From contig NZ_BMYM01000001.1 in the NCBI RefSeq assembly GCF_014652275.1, positions 186,001-250,000 of the forward strand: a DNA stretch of 64,000 nucleotides, read 5' to 3'. This document shows, piece after piece, positions 38,749 through 47,654 of this stretch (position 1 is the stretch's first letter; every line of letters begins with the position of its first letter). Under the pieces are notes generated by a model. That model did no database searches. It was not told the DNA's origin and worked only from the letters and a program-made list of their open reading frames with translations. This DNA comes from Parahalioglobus pacificus (lineage in GTDB: Bacteria > Pseudomonadota > Gammaproteobacteria > Pseudomonadales > Halieaceae). Position numbers and translations under genes: made by a program.

Positions 38749-40030
38749 TAGTCAGTCGGCTGACTTCGATGCGGCGCTGACGGGGTTAACCGCCTATGAG
38801 TCGGCACTTGATCCGCAGCTAACCCGCACCGTTCAAGACATTATTGCCACTGTGCGTGCCGACGGTGATGCAGCGCTGCTGGCGTTCTCCAGTGAATTTG
38901 ATGGGCTTGCCGCGCAATCTGTGGCTGAACTGGAAGTGTCCACTAGCCGGTTGGAGACTGCGCTGGCATCAATCTCGCCAGAGCAGCGAGAGGCCCTGGA
39001 GGCTGCCGCCGCACGCATTACGGATTACCACCAGCATCAGTTGCAGGCTAGCTGGCAGTACACCGATGAATCTGGCAACACCTTGGGCCAACAAATCACG
39101 CCATTGGGTCGCGCGGGCATTTACGTCCCTGGTGGCAAGGCAAGTTATCCCTCTTCTGTCTTGATGAATGCGCTGCCAGCAAAAGTTGCGGGTGTTCAGG
39201 AAATCATCATGACGGTGCCTGCGCCCGGCGGTGAGATCAGCGAGATGGTGCTGGCCGCTGCGCAGTTGGCGGGCGTGGACAGGGTGTTCACCATTGGCGG
39301 TGCGCAGGCAGTCGCTGCCCTCGCTTTCGGTACCGAGACCCTACCCGCCGTTGATAAGATCGTCGGCCCCGGAAATCGCTTTGTGGCGGAGGCCAAGCGA
39401 CAGGTATTCGGGCGCGTGGGCATTGATATGGTAGCCGGTCCCTCTGAGATACTGATTATCTGTGACGGTGAAACGGACCCGGACTGGGTGGCCATGGACT
39501 TGTTCTCGCAGGCGGAACACGACGAGAGTGCCCAGTCTATATTGCTCAGTCCAGATGCGGGGTTTCTGGCAGCGGTGCGGCAGAGCATTGAGCGGCTGAT
39601 GCCACAAATGCCACGCGCCGACATCATTCGGGCGTCACTTGAGCGTCGCGGGGCTTTGATCCTGACTCGCGACCTACAAGACGCAGTCGCTCTGAGCAAT
39701 CGTTTGGCGCCTGAACATCTGGAGTTGTCTGTCGCTGACCCGGACGCACTGTTGCCATCAATTACAGCGGCCGGCGCAATCTTTCTGGGCAGGTACACGT
39801 CCGAGAGCCTGGGCGACTACTGCGCGGGTCCGAATCACGTGTTGCCCACCAGCGGCAGCGCCAGGTTTTCATCGCCATTGGGCGTCTACGATTTCCAGAA
39901 GCGCAGCTCGGTGATCAAGTGCAGTGAGCAGGGCGTGCAAGCGCTGGGGCGGGTCGCCTCGGTGTTGGCACGCAGTGAGTCCCTGGTGGCGCATGCCCGC
40001 AGTGCCGAGATGCGGCTGAAAAGCGAGTAG
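38735..40030 (+). CDS. hisD: Histidinol dehydrogenase
   Basis: Zinc enzyme for the last two oxidations of histidine synthesis. The 431-residue protein has [40 protein letters not shown] and [12 protein letters not shown]. The metal/acid-base segment is [16 protein letters not shown], and the end is [24 protein letters not shown] chose the ATG at 38735 (overlapping hisG); an alternative start 18 nt upstream is possible. hisC, next in Pseudomonas, is absent; instead degS/algW converges 13 nt away. Confidence 0.96.
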   Translation: MRQLDSQSADFDAALTGLTAYESALDPQLTRTVQDIIATVRADGDAALLAFSSEFDGLAAQSVAELEVSTSRLETALASISPEQREALEAAAARITDYHQHQLQASWQYTDESGNTLGQQITPLGRAGIYVPGGKASYPSSVLMNALPAKVAGVQEIIMTVPAPGGEISEMVLAAAQLAGVDRVFTIGGAQAVAALAFGTETLPAVDKIVGPGNRFVAEAKRQVFGRVGIDMVAGPSEILIICDGETDPDWVAMDLFSQAEHDESAQSILLSPDAGFLAAVRQSIERLMPQMPRADIIRASLERRGALILTRDLQDAVALSNRLAPEHLELSVADPDALLPSITAAGAIFLGRYTSESLGDYCAGPNHVLPTSGSARFSSPLGVYDFQKRSSVIKCSEQGVQALGRVASVLARSESLVAHARSAEMRLKSE

Positions 40031-40042
40031 CTCTTCGCGGCC

Positions 40043-41149
40043 TCAGTAGTCGGGCGACAGATTCAGCGCGCTGATAATGGCTTGAAGGTCCAAGCTTTGC
40101 TGACCGCGTTCGACGGTCACAGTGATGCGATCGCCGGGCTTAAGCATCGCAATTTTCATCATGGTGATTCGCCCATCTGCCACGGGCTCGTCATCGATGT
40201 GCGTGATGTAATCCCCCACAGTAATCCCCGCTTTCTCCGCCGGGCTGCCGGCTGACACACTGTCGACCCGTAAGGCAGGGCGCCTTGAATCGGGACCTTG
40301 CCCACCGGCGGGTTCGACGCTGACTCCCAGCCACCCGCGGATGACTTCGCCGTAGTTGATGAGATCATCCATGACAAAAGTGGCCAGATTAACGGGAATA
40401 GCCAGGCCAATGCCGATACTGGTGCTGGTATTGGCCTGCCCCGAATTGGAGTAGGTCACGCTGTTGATGCCAAGCAGGCTGCCACTGCTATCCACCAGTG
40501 CGCCGCCTGAGTTGCCAGGGTGAATAATGGCATCCGTTTGAATGAAATCTTCGAAGACGTTTGGCTCATAAAAGTATCGGCCAAGGGCTGAGACAATGCC
40601 CTGCGTGACCGATTGGCCGACACCCAGCGGGTTGCCGATTGCAAGTACGACATCGCCCACGCGCAGATTATTGGCATCGCCACGGACAATGGGACGCAGG
40701 TCGGATAGATCGATCTGTAGGACCGCAAGATCAGTGGCCTGGTCGTAGCCGACAAGGTTGGCAGCGGTAGTCCGGCCGTCATGCAGCAGCACCTGAATCA
40801 ACTCGGCGCCTGCGATGACGTGGTTGCTGGTCAGGATATGGCCTTCTTGGGTCATGATCACGCCCGAGCCCAGTGACTGGCTCCAGCGTCTGCGGGGTTG
40901 CTGGGGTGGTACCAGACGGCGACGTTGCAGCTCCCGGAGCAGCGGGTTGGGGCGCTCGGTCACCACCTTGGCGGTGTAAATATTGACGACCGAGGGCGCA
41001 GCCATTCTCACCGCCTGATGGTAACTGGCGGCTGCCTGGCCCGGGGCATTGCCGACACCGTTGGGCAGTACCCAACGGTCGAGAATGAGTAGGGCAGCCA
41101 GTATGCCGGCTAAGGCAGGCCAGCCCAGTGTCGCAAGCAGGTTTCGCAT
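40043..41149 (-). CDS. algW: DegS/AlgW-type periplasmic stress-sensor protease
   Basis: Inner-membrane-anchored HtrA-family serine protease; homologues cleave the anti-sigma factor RseA/MucA when misfolded outer-membrane proteins bind their PDZ domain. The 368-residue protein has one membrane helix (about 8-25), the catalytic triad His110 (SNHVIAG), Asp140 (TDLAVLQID) and Ser214 (HPGNSGGAL), and a single C-terminal PDZ domain (RGWLGVSVEP to the end). I chose the ATG at 41149, which starts just before the anchor. It is divergent from the Nif3-like gene. Confidence 0.92.
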   Translation of the reverse strand: MRNLLATLGWPALAGILAALLILDRWVLPNGVGNAPGQAAASYHQAVRMAAPSVVNIYTAKVVTERPNPLLRELQRRRLVPPQQPRRRWSQSLGSGVIMTQEGHILTSNHVIAGAELIQVLLHDGRTTAANLVGYDQATDLAVLQIDLSDLRPIVRGDANNLRVGDVVLAIGNPLGVGQSVTQGIVSALGRYFYEPNVFEDFIQTDAIIHPGNSGGALVDSSGSLLGINSVTYSNSGQANTSTSIGIGLAIPVNLATFVMDDLINYGEVIRGWLGVSVEPAGGQGPDSRRPALRVDSVSAGSPAEKAGITVGDYITHIDDEPVADGRITMMKIAMLKPGDRITVTVERGQQSLDLQAIISALNLSPDY

Positions 41150-41158
41150 GACATCCAA

Positions 41159-41187
41159 TTGGCAGGGAGTCCGCGGCATTGTATATG
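41159..41187 (+). promoter_or_regulatory. Possible sigma-70 promoter of the Nif3-like gene
   Basis: TTGGCA (41159-41164) and TATATG (41182-41187) are 17 nt apart in the 86-bp space between the divergent degS/algW and Nif3-like genes. The TTG arm begins 10 nt from the protease start codon. Confidence 0.45.
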
Positions 41188-41235
41188 ATGCGCCGACAGC
41201 TGACATCGCCTGCGAATTTTAGGAGTTATCTCTCT

Positions 41236-41997
41236 GTGCCAAGCCTCAACAGTTTAGTGTCGCAACTGGATGCCCTGTTGCAACCAAGTCAATTCAAGGA
41301 TTACTGCCCCAATGGATTGCAGGTGCAGGGCGCTGGCACGGTACAGCGCCTCGTATCCGGCGTAACGGCCTGCCAGGCCCTCATTGATGCGGCAGTGGAT
41401 TGGGATGCCGACGCCATTCTGGTTCATCACGGTTACTTTTGGCGCGGCGAGGAGCCCTGCATTGTCGGTATGAAGCAACGGCGAATAGCTCAGTTGCTGA
41501 AAAACGACATCAGTCTCCTGGCCTACCACCTGCCGCTAGACGCCCACCCTGAGCTTGGCAATAACGCGCAGCTGGGTCGGCTGCTGGAGCTGCCAATCGG
41601 GGAAGCGCTGGATCCTGAAGACCGCGCCGGGGTCGGCAACGTGGCGCAGCTTGATCAGCCGCTGGCGATTAATGGGCTGTTGTCGCGGTTGGAGGGATTC
41701 ACGGGGCAGACTCCGCTACACATCGGTGATCCTGCGGCTGAGGTGCAGCGTGTGGCGTGGTGCACTGGCGCAGCTCAGTCCTACATCGAGCAAGCCGTGG
41801 CAGCCGAAGCGGATGTGTTTATTACCGGGGAAGCCTCAGAGCAGACCGTTCATGTGGCCAGAGAATGCGGGATCCACTTTATTGCAGCCGGCCATCACGC
41901 CACGGAGCGCTACGGTGTTCAGGCGGTCGCGGAACATTTGGCGGCGCTCAACCCCGACCTCGAACACCGCTACATCGATATCGATAATCCGGTTTAG
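41236..41997 (+). CDS. Nif3-like dinuclear metal-centre protein (YbgI/DUF34)
   Basis: A 253-residue NIF3/DUF34 protein, a toroidal hexamer with two metal ions per subunit; the GTP cyclohydrolase-I-like activity suggested for the family is unproven. Conserved parts are DYCPNGLQVQG, DAILVHHGYFW (metal His pair), LLAYHLPLDAHPELGNNAQL, DVFITGEASEQTVH and FIAAGHHATERYGVQAV. The GTG at 41236, with AGGAG ten bases before, fits E. coli YbgI (247 residues) better than the longer frame from 41179. Confidence 0.92.
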   Translation: MPSLNSLVSQLDALLQPSQFKDYCPNGLQVQGAGTVQRLVSGVTACQALIDAAVDWDADAILVHHGYFWRGEEPCIVGMKQRRIAQLLKNDISLLAYHLPLDAHPELGNNAQLGRLLELPIGEALDPEDRAGVGNVAQLDQPLAINGLLSRLEGFTGQTPLHIGDPAAEVQRVAWCTGAAQSYIEQAVAAEADVFITGEASEQTVHVARECGIHFIAAGHHATERYGVQAVAEHLAALNPDLEHRYIDIDNPV

Positions 41998-42004
41998 CCG
42001 TGTT

Positions 42005-42496
42005 CTAGCTCCGTGCCGGCGCAGCCTGTGCCGAGGCCAGGTCGTCTGGTGCTCCGTCTATACCGGGCAGTTCAGATTTATCCAGCCCGAAGTCTTCACT
42101 GAGCATGCCCTGTTCTTCTGGCGAACTCTTTGGCGCGTAGTCCAGCGGCGGTTGTGCGACGGCCAGTGTCGGCGGGATTTCGTCCGGGTCTGTTGAGTTT
42201 TGGAGGGGGAGCGGGCCTTGCCCGGGACAGAGGTTTGCTGCACCGGTGGCGAGGTGGCCGTGTACGTCGCTGTAGCTGCGTGTGAGATTGTTCAGCAAGC
42301 GTGCGGTCTCGCTGAAATGCTCGGTGACCTCGCTTTCGTAGGCCTTCTTCTCCTGCAGTACCTGGTCCAGTTTGTGCTCCAACTCACGTGAGCGGCGACT
42401 GTCAGACGAGGATCGAACCCCTATAAACCAACCGCCAGCCAGTCCCAGGGCGAGAATGGCGATTGCGGCGACTGCAAGAACAACGGGGTCGGTCAC
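42005..42496 (-). CDS. zapG: ZapG (YhcB, DUF1043) cell-division/envelope protein
   Basis: A 163-residue inner-membrane protein with one N-terminal helix (about 4-26), a coiled coil (residues 33-75: HKLDQVLQEKKAYESEV, then FSETARLLNNLTRSYSDVHGHLA) and a Pro/Asp-rich tail. E. coli YhcB links the division and elongation machineries. The GTG start has GAGGAAA upstream. It is divergent from zapE and converges with the Nif3-like gene 8 nt away, which is its usual neighbourhood near zapE and rplM. Confidence 0.9.
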   Translation of the reverse strand: MTDPVVLAVAAIAILALGLAGGWFIGVRSSSDSRRSRELEHKLDQVLQEKKAYESEVTEHFSETARLLNNLTRSYSDVHGHLATGAANLCPGQGPLPLQNSTDPDEIPPTLAVAQPPLDYAPKSSPEEQGMLSEDFGLDKSELPGIDGAPDDLASAQAAPARS

Positions 42497-42530
42497 TGAG
42501 ATTTCCTCATTGGGTAAGATCTAGGAAGCG

Positions 42531-42559
42531 ATTATAGCGGCTGCGCTGGGTAACGTCAG
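42531..42559 (-). promoter_or_regulatory. Probable sigma-70 promoter of zapG
   Basis: On the minus strand CTGACG (42559-42554) and a perfect TATAAT (42536-42531) are 17 nt apart, 35 bp before the zapG start codon. Confidence 0.6.
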
Positions 42560-42633
42560 TGTCGTTGCCAAGCTTTCGGGGCGCCGCTAAAGTGTCGCGC
42601 TCCTTAGAGACGATAGGCGGAGTAGCGCGGCTC

Positions 42634-43740
42634 GTGCACAGTGCTCAGACACCCTGGGAGCGGTATCAGGCGGACCTGAAAAAAGAAGGGTTCAGCCACG
42701 ATCCTGCTCAGGAAGATGCCGTACGGCGTCTGCAGGACCTCTACGAGCGTCTTCGGCGCCGTCGTTCGGCCTCCAGTAGCCTACGCCAGCGCTGGCAGCG
42801 CCTGAGAGGGCGTTATGACGAGCCGGAAGTGGGTTTGTATCTCTGGGGCGGTGTCGGTCGCGGCAAAACCTATCTGGTGGATACCTTCTACGACTGCCTG
42901 CCCTTTGAGCAGAAAATGCGGGTGCACTTTCACCGCTTTATGCAGCGGGTGCACCGCGAGTTGAAGGCCCTGGATGGCGAGAAGAACCCACTGCTCATTG
43001 TGGCTGATCGCCTGGCAGAAGAGGCGCAAATTCTGTGCTTTGACGAGTTCTTCGTCACCGATATCGCCGACGCCATGATTTTAGGCGGATTGATGGAAGC
43101 ACTGTTTCAGCGCGGCGTGAGCCTTGTGGCTACCTCAAACATTGTCCCAGAGAAGCTCTACGACAATGGCTTACAGCGTCAGCGTTTCCTGCCTGCCATT
43201 GCCCTGATCGAAAAATACACGCAGGTGGTCAATGTCGATGCAGGTATCGACTACCGGCTGCGCACCCTGCAACAGGCAGAGCTGTACCACACACCGCTCG
43301 ATGTCGCTGCCGATGAAAGCCTCAGGCGATCCTTCGAGCAATTGGCCCCTGAGGCTGGGCGTCATTGGGAGCGCATCGAAATTAACGGACGCTACATCAC
43401 TTGTCGCTGCCTTGCCGATGATGTGGCGTGGTTTGACTTCGATGAGCTCTGCGATGGGCCCCGGTCGCAAAATGACTACATCGAGCTTGCGCGCATCTTT
43501 CACGCTGTATTGATCTCAGGCGTCCCCGCGTTGGGGGTGGCCAAGGATGACCAGGCGCGCCGGTTTATCAATCTGGTGGATGAGTTTTACGACCGCAGTG
43601 TCAAACTGGTACTGGCTGCCGAGAAACCGCTTTTTTCCCTCTATAGCGGTGGCAAACTGGAGTTCGAATTCCAGCGCACCATCTCCCGCTTGCAGGAGAT
43701 GCAGTCCTATGAATATTTGGCGCGTGAGCACCGGCCCTGA
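42634..43740 (+). CDS. zapE: Cell division ATPase ZapE (AFG1 family)
   Basis: AAA+-like ATPase that joins the Z ring late in division in E. coli. Walker A is GGVGRGKTYLVD, followed by MRVHFHRFMQRVHREL, Walker B LCFDEFFVTDIADAMILG, the sensor ATSNIVPEKLY and the C-terminal ARRFINLVDEFYDRSVKL and FEFQRTISRLQEMQS. I prefer the GTG at 42634, which gives a 368-residue protein close to E. coli (375). The frame remains open to 42559, which would add 25 residues that look non-conserved; the start is uncertain. Confidence 0.93.
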   Translation: MHSAQTPWERYQADLKKEGFSHDPAQEDAVRRLQDLYERLRRRRSASSSLRQRWQRLRGRYDEPEVGLYLWGGVGRGKTYLVDTFYDCLPFEQKMRVHFHRFMQRVHRELKALDGEKNPLLIVADRLAEEAQILCFDEFFVTDIADAMILGGLMEALFQRGVSLVATSNIVPEKLYDNGLQRQRFLPAIALIEKYTQVVNVDAGIDYRLRTLQQAELYHTPLDVAADESLRRSFEQLAPEAGRHWERIEINGRYITCRCLADDVAWFDFDELCDGPRSQNDYIELARIFHAVLISGVPALGVAKDDQARRFINLVDEFYDRSVKLVLAAEKPLFSLYSGGKLEFEFQRTISRLQEMQSYEYLAREHRP

Positions 43741-43790
43741 TCGGTGCCATACCGGCGTTTTCAGGTGGCTGATTTTCTTTGGAAATCGTC

Positions 43791-43819
43791 TTGAAAAGGC
43801 ACTGCCGTTTCAGTAGTAT
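43791..43819 (+). promoter_or_regulatory. Probable sigma-70 promoter of rplM-rpsI
   Basis: TTGAAA (43791-43796) and TAGTAT (43814-43819) are 17 nt apart, leaving a leader of about 35 nt before the rplM ATG. Confidence 0.65.
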
Positions 43820-43860
43820 TCGCGCTCTCGAAATTGGAGCCCTCCACGAGGAAGGTATTG

Positions 43861-44289
43861 ATGAAAACATTTAGCGCCAAGGCAGAAGATGTGAACCGCG
43901 ATTGGTTCGTTGTCGACGCTGCCGACAAGACCCTGGGTCGTCTGGCGAGCGAGATTGCGCACCGTCTGCGCGGTAAGCACAAGGCTGAGTATACGCCTCA
44001 TGTGGATACCGGCGACTACATTGTCGTGATCAACGCTGAGAAAGTCCGCGTGACTGGCAACAAGACGACTGACAAGATGTATCACCGCCACACGGGTTAC
44101 CCCGGTGGTCTGAAGTCCATGTCCTTTGAGAAACTGATCGACCGTGCGCCTGAGCGTGCTATTCAGTCTGCTGTGAAAGGCATGTTGCCGCGTAACCCTC
44201 TGGGCCGCGCCATGTTCAAAAAGCTGAAGGTTTACGCCGGTGATGAGCATCCTCATACTGCGCAGCAGCCTCAAGCACTGAATATCTAA
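43861..44289 (+). CDS. rplM: 50S ribosomal protein L13
   Basis: Early-assembly protein of the large subunit. The 142-residue product [38 protein letters not shown] and [16 protein letters not shown] is colinear with E. coli L13. The ATG at 43861 has GAGGAAGG before it; an upstream frame extension from 43834 is not conserved. It is followed by rpsI after 11 nt, the universal pair. Confidence 0.98.
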   Translation: MKTFSAKAEDVNRDWFVVDAADKTLGRLASEIAHRLRGKHKAEYTPHVDTGDYIVVINAEKVRVTGNKTTDKMYHRHTGYPGGLKSMSFEKLIDRAPERAIQSAVKGMLPRNPLGRAMFKKLKVYAGDEHPHTAQQPQALNI

Positions 44290-44300
44290 CGGATTTAACT

Positions 44301-44693
44301 ATGTCAGTTACCCAATACTATGGAACCGGCCGCCGCAAGACCTCTACCGCGCGCGTTTTCCTGCGCAATGGCGGCGGCGCCATCACCGTTAACAAGCGCC
44401 CACTGGATCAGTACTTCGGTCGTGAAGTGGCCCGTATGATCGTGCGCCAGCCGCTGGAGCTCGTTGAACTCAACGACAAGTTCGATATCAACGTGACTGT
44501 TGAAGGCGGTGGTAGCTTCGGTCAGGCCGGCGCTATCCGTCACGGCATTACGCGTGCTCTGTTGGAGTACGATGAGTCACTGCGTGGTTCCCTGCGGGCA
44601 GCAGGCTACGTGACTCGCGATGCCCGTGAGGTTGAGCGTAAGAAGGTTGGTCTGCGCAAGGCGCGTAAGCGTCCGCAGTTCTCCAAGCGCTAA
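44301..44693 (+). CDS. rpsI: 30S ribosomal protein S9
   Basis: Small-subunit head protein whose C-terminal tail reaches the P-site tRNA. The 130 residues include [37 protein letters not shown] and the basic end [13 protein letters not shown], whose final KR contacts tRNA. A strong terminator follows. Confidence 0.98.
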   Translation: MSVTQYYGTGRRKTSTARVFLRNGGGAITVNKRPLDQYFGREVARMIVRQPLELVELNDKFDINVTVEGGGSFGQAGAIRHGITRALLEYDESLRGSLRAAGYVTRDAREVERKKVGLRKARKRPQFSKR

Positions 44694-44730
44694 AGCGATC
44701 CGGCGACGTCTGTCGCCCGTGCATATTCCC

Positions 44731-44763
44731 AGCGTCCGCCCCGTCAGGGTCGGGCGCTTTTTT
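44731..44763 (+). terminator. Rho-independent terminator after rpsI
   Basis: AGCGTCCGCCCC (44731-44742) pairs with GGGTCGGGCGCT (44747-44758) with one wobble and one mismatch, followed by six T residues (44758-44763). It separates rplM-rpsI from the petABC promoter. Confidence 0.85.
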
Positions 44764-44830
44764 ATGCCTGCAGAGTCGGAAAGTTGGCGTCTTGATGACG
44801 GCGAAATTGCAGTGAAATCAAGCGTTTTCC

Positions 44831-44859
44831 TTGTATCGACTCGCCAAGGTCATTACAAT
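44831..44859 (+). promoter_or_regulatory. Probable sigma-70 promoter of petABC
   Basis: TTGTAT (44831-44836) and TACAAT (44854-44859) are 17 nt apart, about 75 bp before the petA start codon and after the rpsI terminator. Confidence 0.6.
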
Positions 44860-44934
44860 TCGCACCGATTTTTAATGGCGATCCCAGTGGTCGCAAGTCG
44901 GCCATTTACAGGCCGGACATCAGGGGAGAGATTC

Positions 44935-45531
44935 ATGAGTAGCGATGGCGTTAACTCCGGCAGGAGGAAGTTCCTGACGGCCGCCACCAGCGCGGTAGGT
45001 GCTGCTGGCGCTGTGGGTATCGCGGTGCCGTTCCTGGGTTCCTGGAGCCCATCCGAAAAGGCCAAGGCCGCGGGTGCTCCGGTTAAGGCAGATATCGGCA
45101 AATTGGAGCCGGGTCAAATGGTTGTCGTCGAATGGCGCGGCAAGCCCGTTTACGTACTGCATCGCACGCCTGAGCAACTCGAGGGCTTGCCCAGTCTCGA
45201 TTCTCAGCTCAAGGACCCTGCCTCAGAGATCTCGGCGCAACCGGCATACATCACGGGCGAGCCACGTTCTTTGCGCCCCGAGATCCTGGTGATCGTAGGA
45301 TTGTGTACACACCTCGGCTGCGCGCCGAAGTTTCGTCCCGAAGTGGGCGCGGCCGACTTGGGTGGCGACGAGTGGATAGGCGGTTTTTTCTGCCCCTGCC
45401 ACGGCTCTAAATTCGATCTTGCCGGCCGCGTTTACTCTGGCGTGCCTGCATCGACAAACCTCGAAGTGCCCCCGTACTCCTATGAGTCGGACAATGTTCT
45501 TGTAATTGGCGTGGATGCGGAGGCAGCCTGA
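44935..45531 (+). CDS. petA: Ubiquinol-cytochrome c reductase Rieske iron-sulfur subunit
   Basis: The [2Fe-2S] subunit of the bc1 complex; it carries an electron from ubiquinol to cytochrome c1. The 198-residue protein has a twin-arginine-type N-terminus (GRRKFLTAATSAVGAAG) that stays as the membrane anchor, and the cluster ligands CTHLGC and CPCHGS with the Pro loop. The ATG at 44935 follows GGGGAGAG; the open frame extends upstream through rpsI but that part is not used. Its stop shares one base with the petB start. Confidence 0.97.
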   Translation: MSSDGVNSGRRKFLTAATSAVGAAGAVGIAVPFLGSWSPSEKAKAAGAPVKADIGKLEPGQMVVVEWRGKPVYVLHRTPEQLEGLPSLDSQLKDPASEISAQPAYITGEPRSLRPEILVIVGLCTHLGCAPKFRPEVGAADLGGDEWIGGFFCPCHGSKFDLAGRVYSGVPASTNLEVPPYSYESDNVLVIGVDAEAA

Positions 45532-47570
45532 TGATTAATTCTCTGATTGGAGTGAGAGACTGGGTCGACGAGCGCCTGCCCATCATGCGCGCCTGGAACA
45601 CCCACATGGGCCAGTACTACGCGCCCAAGAACTTCAACATGTGGTACTTCTTTGGCGTGTTCTCACTGCTGGTGCTGGTTAATCAGCTACTCACCGGCAT
45701 CTGGCTTACCATGAACTACACGCCCAGCGCTGAGGATGCGTTTGCCTCGGTGGAGTACATCATGCGTGATGTGGAGTACGGCTGGCTGCTGCGGTACATG
45801 CATTCTACCGGCGCGTCCGCCTTCTTCGTGGTGGTGTATCTGCACATGTTCCGCGCACTTCTCTACGGATCCTACAAAAAGCCTCGCGAACTGATCTGGA
45901 TCTTCGGCATGCTGATTTTTGTTGTGCTGATGGCCGAAGCCTTCGTGGGATACGTATTGCCCTGGGGGCAGATGTCATACTGGGGAGCGCAGGTCATTAT
46001 CTCGCTGTTTGGCGCGATTCCGGTGGTCGGCGAAGACATCGTGACCTGGATCCGGGGCGATTACCTGATTTCGGGCATCACGCTGAACCGATTCTTTGCG
46101 CTGCACGTGGTGGCCCTTCCCATCGTTTTGCTGGCGCTGGTTGTGTTGCACCTGCTGGCACTGCATGAAGTGGGTTCAAACAACCCTGATGGCGTCGATA
46201 TCAAGAAGAACAAGGGACCCGATGGTATTCCCGTCGATGGCATTGCCTTCCACCCCTATTACTCCGTGCACGATTTGCAGGGCATTGGCGTGTTCCTGTT
46301 TATCTTCTGCGCGGTGCTGTTTTTCATGCCTGAGATGGGCGGGTTCTTCCTGGAGTATGCCAACTTCGAAGAAGCGAACGCGCTGAAGACGCCCGAGCAC
46401 ATTGCGCCGGTCTGGTACTTCACTCCGTTCTACTCGGTGCTGCGAGCAGTGCCTGACAAGTTCTGGGGCTTTATCGCGTTCGCAGCATCAGTGGCAATTC
46501 CCTTTGCGCTGCCTTGGCTGGACCGTAGCCCCGTGAAGTCCTGGCGTTACCGTGGACCCATCAACAAAGTGATGTTGGTGTTGTTTGTGGCCTCGTTCCT
46601 GATCCTCGGCGTGCTGGGCGTGAAGTCACCCACACCGGCCCGCACCATCCTTGCGCAGATCACCTCGGTGTTTTACTTCGCCTTCTTCCTGCTGATGCCC
46701 ATCTGGTCGGTGATGGATAAGACCAAGCCCGTACCGGAGCGCGTCACTATGGACGGCGGCTTGGGCTTCTGGCGCAGCTTGGGCGTGTTCGCGCTGATCA
46801 TGGGTCTGACGGTTATCCCGCTCAAAGCTGTGGGCGCAGAATCGGCCTACCAGTGTGGCTCTATGCCCTGTGACGAAATCAGCGTCAATCCGCATGACCA
46901 AGAGTCTCTCCAGAATGGCGCAAAGCTGTACATGAACTACTGCATGGGTTGTCACTCATTGCAGTACTCGCGTTACAACCGCGTCGCACGTGATCTGGGT
47001 ATTCCCGAAGATCTGTTCATGGCAAACCTTGTGTTTGATCCGGAGATCAAGTTTGGGGATCTGATGCAAAATGCTATGGATGATGGAAACGCCAAGGTGT
47101 GGTTTGGTGCAACGCCGCCGGACCTCACGCTGGTGTCACGCGCCAGGCAGCCCGAGTGGTTGTACACCTACCTGCGTACCTTTTATCGCGATGACACACG
47201 TCCCTACGGTGTAAATAATAAGGTCTTCAAGGACGTGGGCATGCCCCACGTTATGATGGAACTCCAGGGTATGCCGGAGTGTGCGTTGGGCCCGGTAAAA
47301 GCCGGCAACGGCGGCGTGAAGCGCGACCCTCTCACGGGTGCCGACATCATGGAAGAGCCCTGTGGACGCCTGGTGGTGGAAGAGCAGGGTAGTATGAACG
47401 GCGAAGAATTCGATACCGCGATGTACGATCTGGTAAACTTCCTCGCTTACACGGCTGAGCCGATCGCTGCGGAACGTCAGCGTTTGGGCGTATTCGTACT
47501 GCTGTTCATTGCAGTGTTTACGCTGTTTGCATGGCTGCTGAATCGCGAATACTGGAAAGACGTACACTGA
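45531..47570 (+). CDS. petBC: Cytochrome b / cytochrome c1 fusion of the bc1 complex
   Basis: One 679-codon open frame encodes both haem subunits of ubiquinol-cytochrome c reductase. Residues 1-406 are cytochrome b, with haem histidines in RYMHSTGASAFF...LHMFR and LNRFFALHVVALP...LHLLALHEVG, and a PVWY Qo motif. Residues from 407 hold a signal-peptide-like helix, then cytochrome c1 with CMGCH, a Met-rich axial segment (MPHVMMELQGMPE) and a C-terminal anchor (LGVFVLLFIAVFTLFAWLL). In most gammaproteobacteria petB and petC are separate. No stop lies between. An ATG at 46749 with GGAG 9 nt upstream could start c1 independently. Bradyrhizobium FbcH is a known cleaved b-c1 precursor. Confidence 0.95.
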   Translation: MINSLIGVRDWVDERLPIMRAWNTHMGQYYAPKNFNMWYFFGVFSLLVLVNQLLTGIWLTMNYTPSAEDAFASVEYIMRDVEYGWLLRYMHSTGASAFFVVVYLHMFRALLYGSYKKPRELIWIFGMLIFVVLMAEAFVGYVLPWGQMSYWGAQVIISLFGAIPVVGEDIVTWIRGDYLISGITLNRFFALHVVALPIVLLALVVLHLLALHEVGSNNPDGVDIKKNKGPDGIPVDGIAFHPYYSVHDLQGIGVFLFIFCAVLFFMPEMGGFFLEYANFEEANALKTPEHIAPVWYFTPFYSVLRAVPDKFWGFIAFAASVAIPFALPWLDRSPVKSWRYRGPINKVMLVLFVASFLILGVLGVKSPTPARTILAQITSVFYFAFFLLMPIWSVMDKTKPVPERVTMDGGLGFWRSLGVFALIMGLTVIPLKAVGAESAYQCGSMPCDEISVNPHDQESLQNGAKLYMNYCMGCHSLQYSRYNRVARDLGIPEDLFMANLVFDPEIKFGDLMQNAMDDGNAKVWFGATPPDLTLVSRARQPEWLYTYLRTFYRDDTRPYGVNNKVFKDVGMPHVMMELQGMPECALGPVKAGNGGVKRDPLTGADIMEEPCGRLVVEEQGSMNGEEFDTAMYDLVNFLAYTAEPIAAERQRLGVFVLLFIAVFTLFAWLLNREYWKDVH

Positions 47571-47589
47571 TCTTTTGAACGAGATTGAT

Positions 47590-47618
47590 CGCGGCGTACT
47601 TTCTGTGCGCCGCGTTTT
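47590..47618 (+). terminator. Rho-independent terminator after petBC
   Basis: CGCGGCGTAC (47590-47599) pairs with GTGCGCCGCG (47605-47614) around a 5-nt loop with one wobble pair, followed by TTTT. sspA begins 37 nt later and so needs its own promoter or readthrough. Confidence 0.85.
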
Positions 47619-47654
47619 GCTATTTATAGATACCGATAAGTTGAGGAATCCCCA

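Noticed and set aside
44701-44716. A 16-nt sequence identical to 53421-53436 inside rnpB
   Set aside because: A rough count of 16-mer pairs in 64 kb gives about a 50% chance of one such match; nothing around it is shared.
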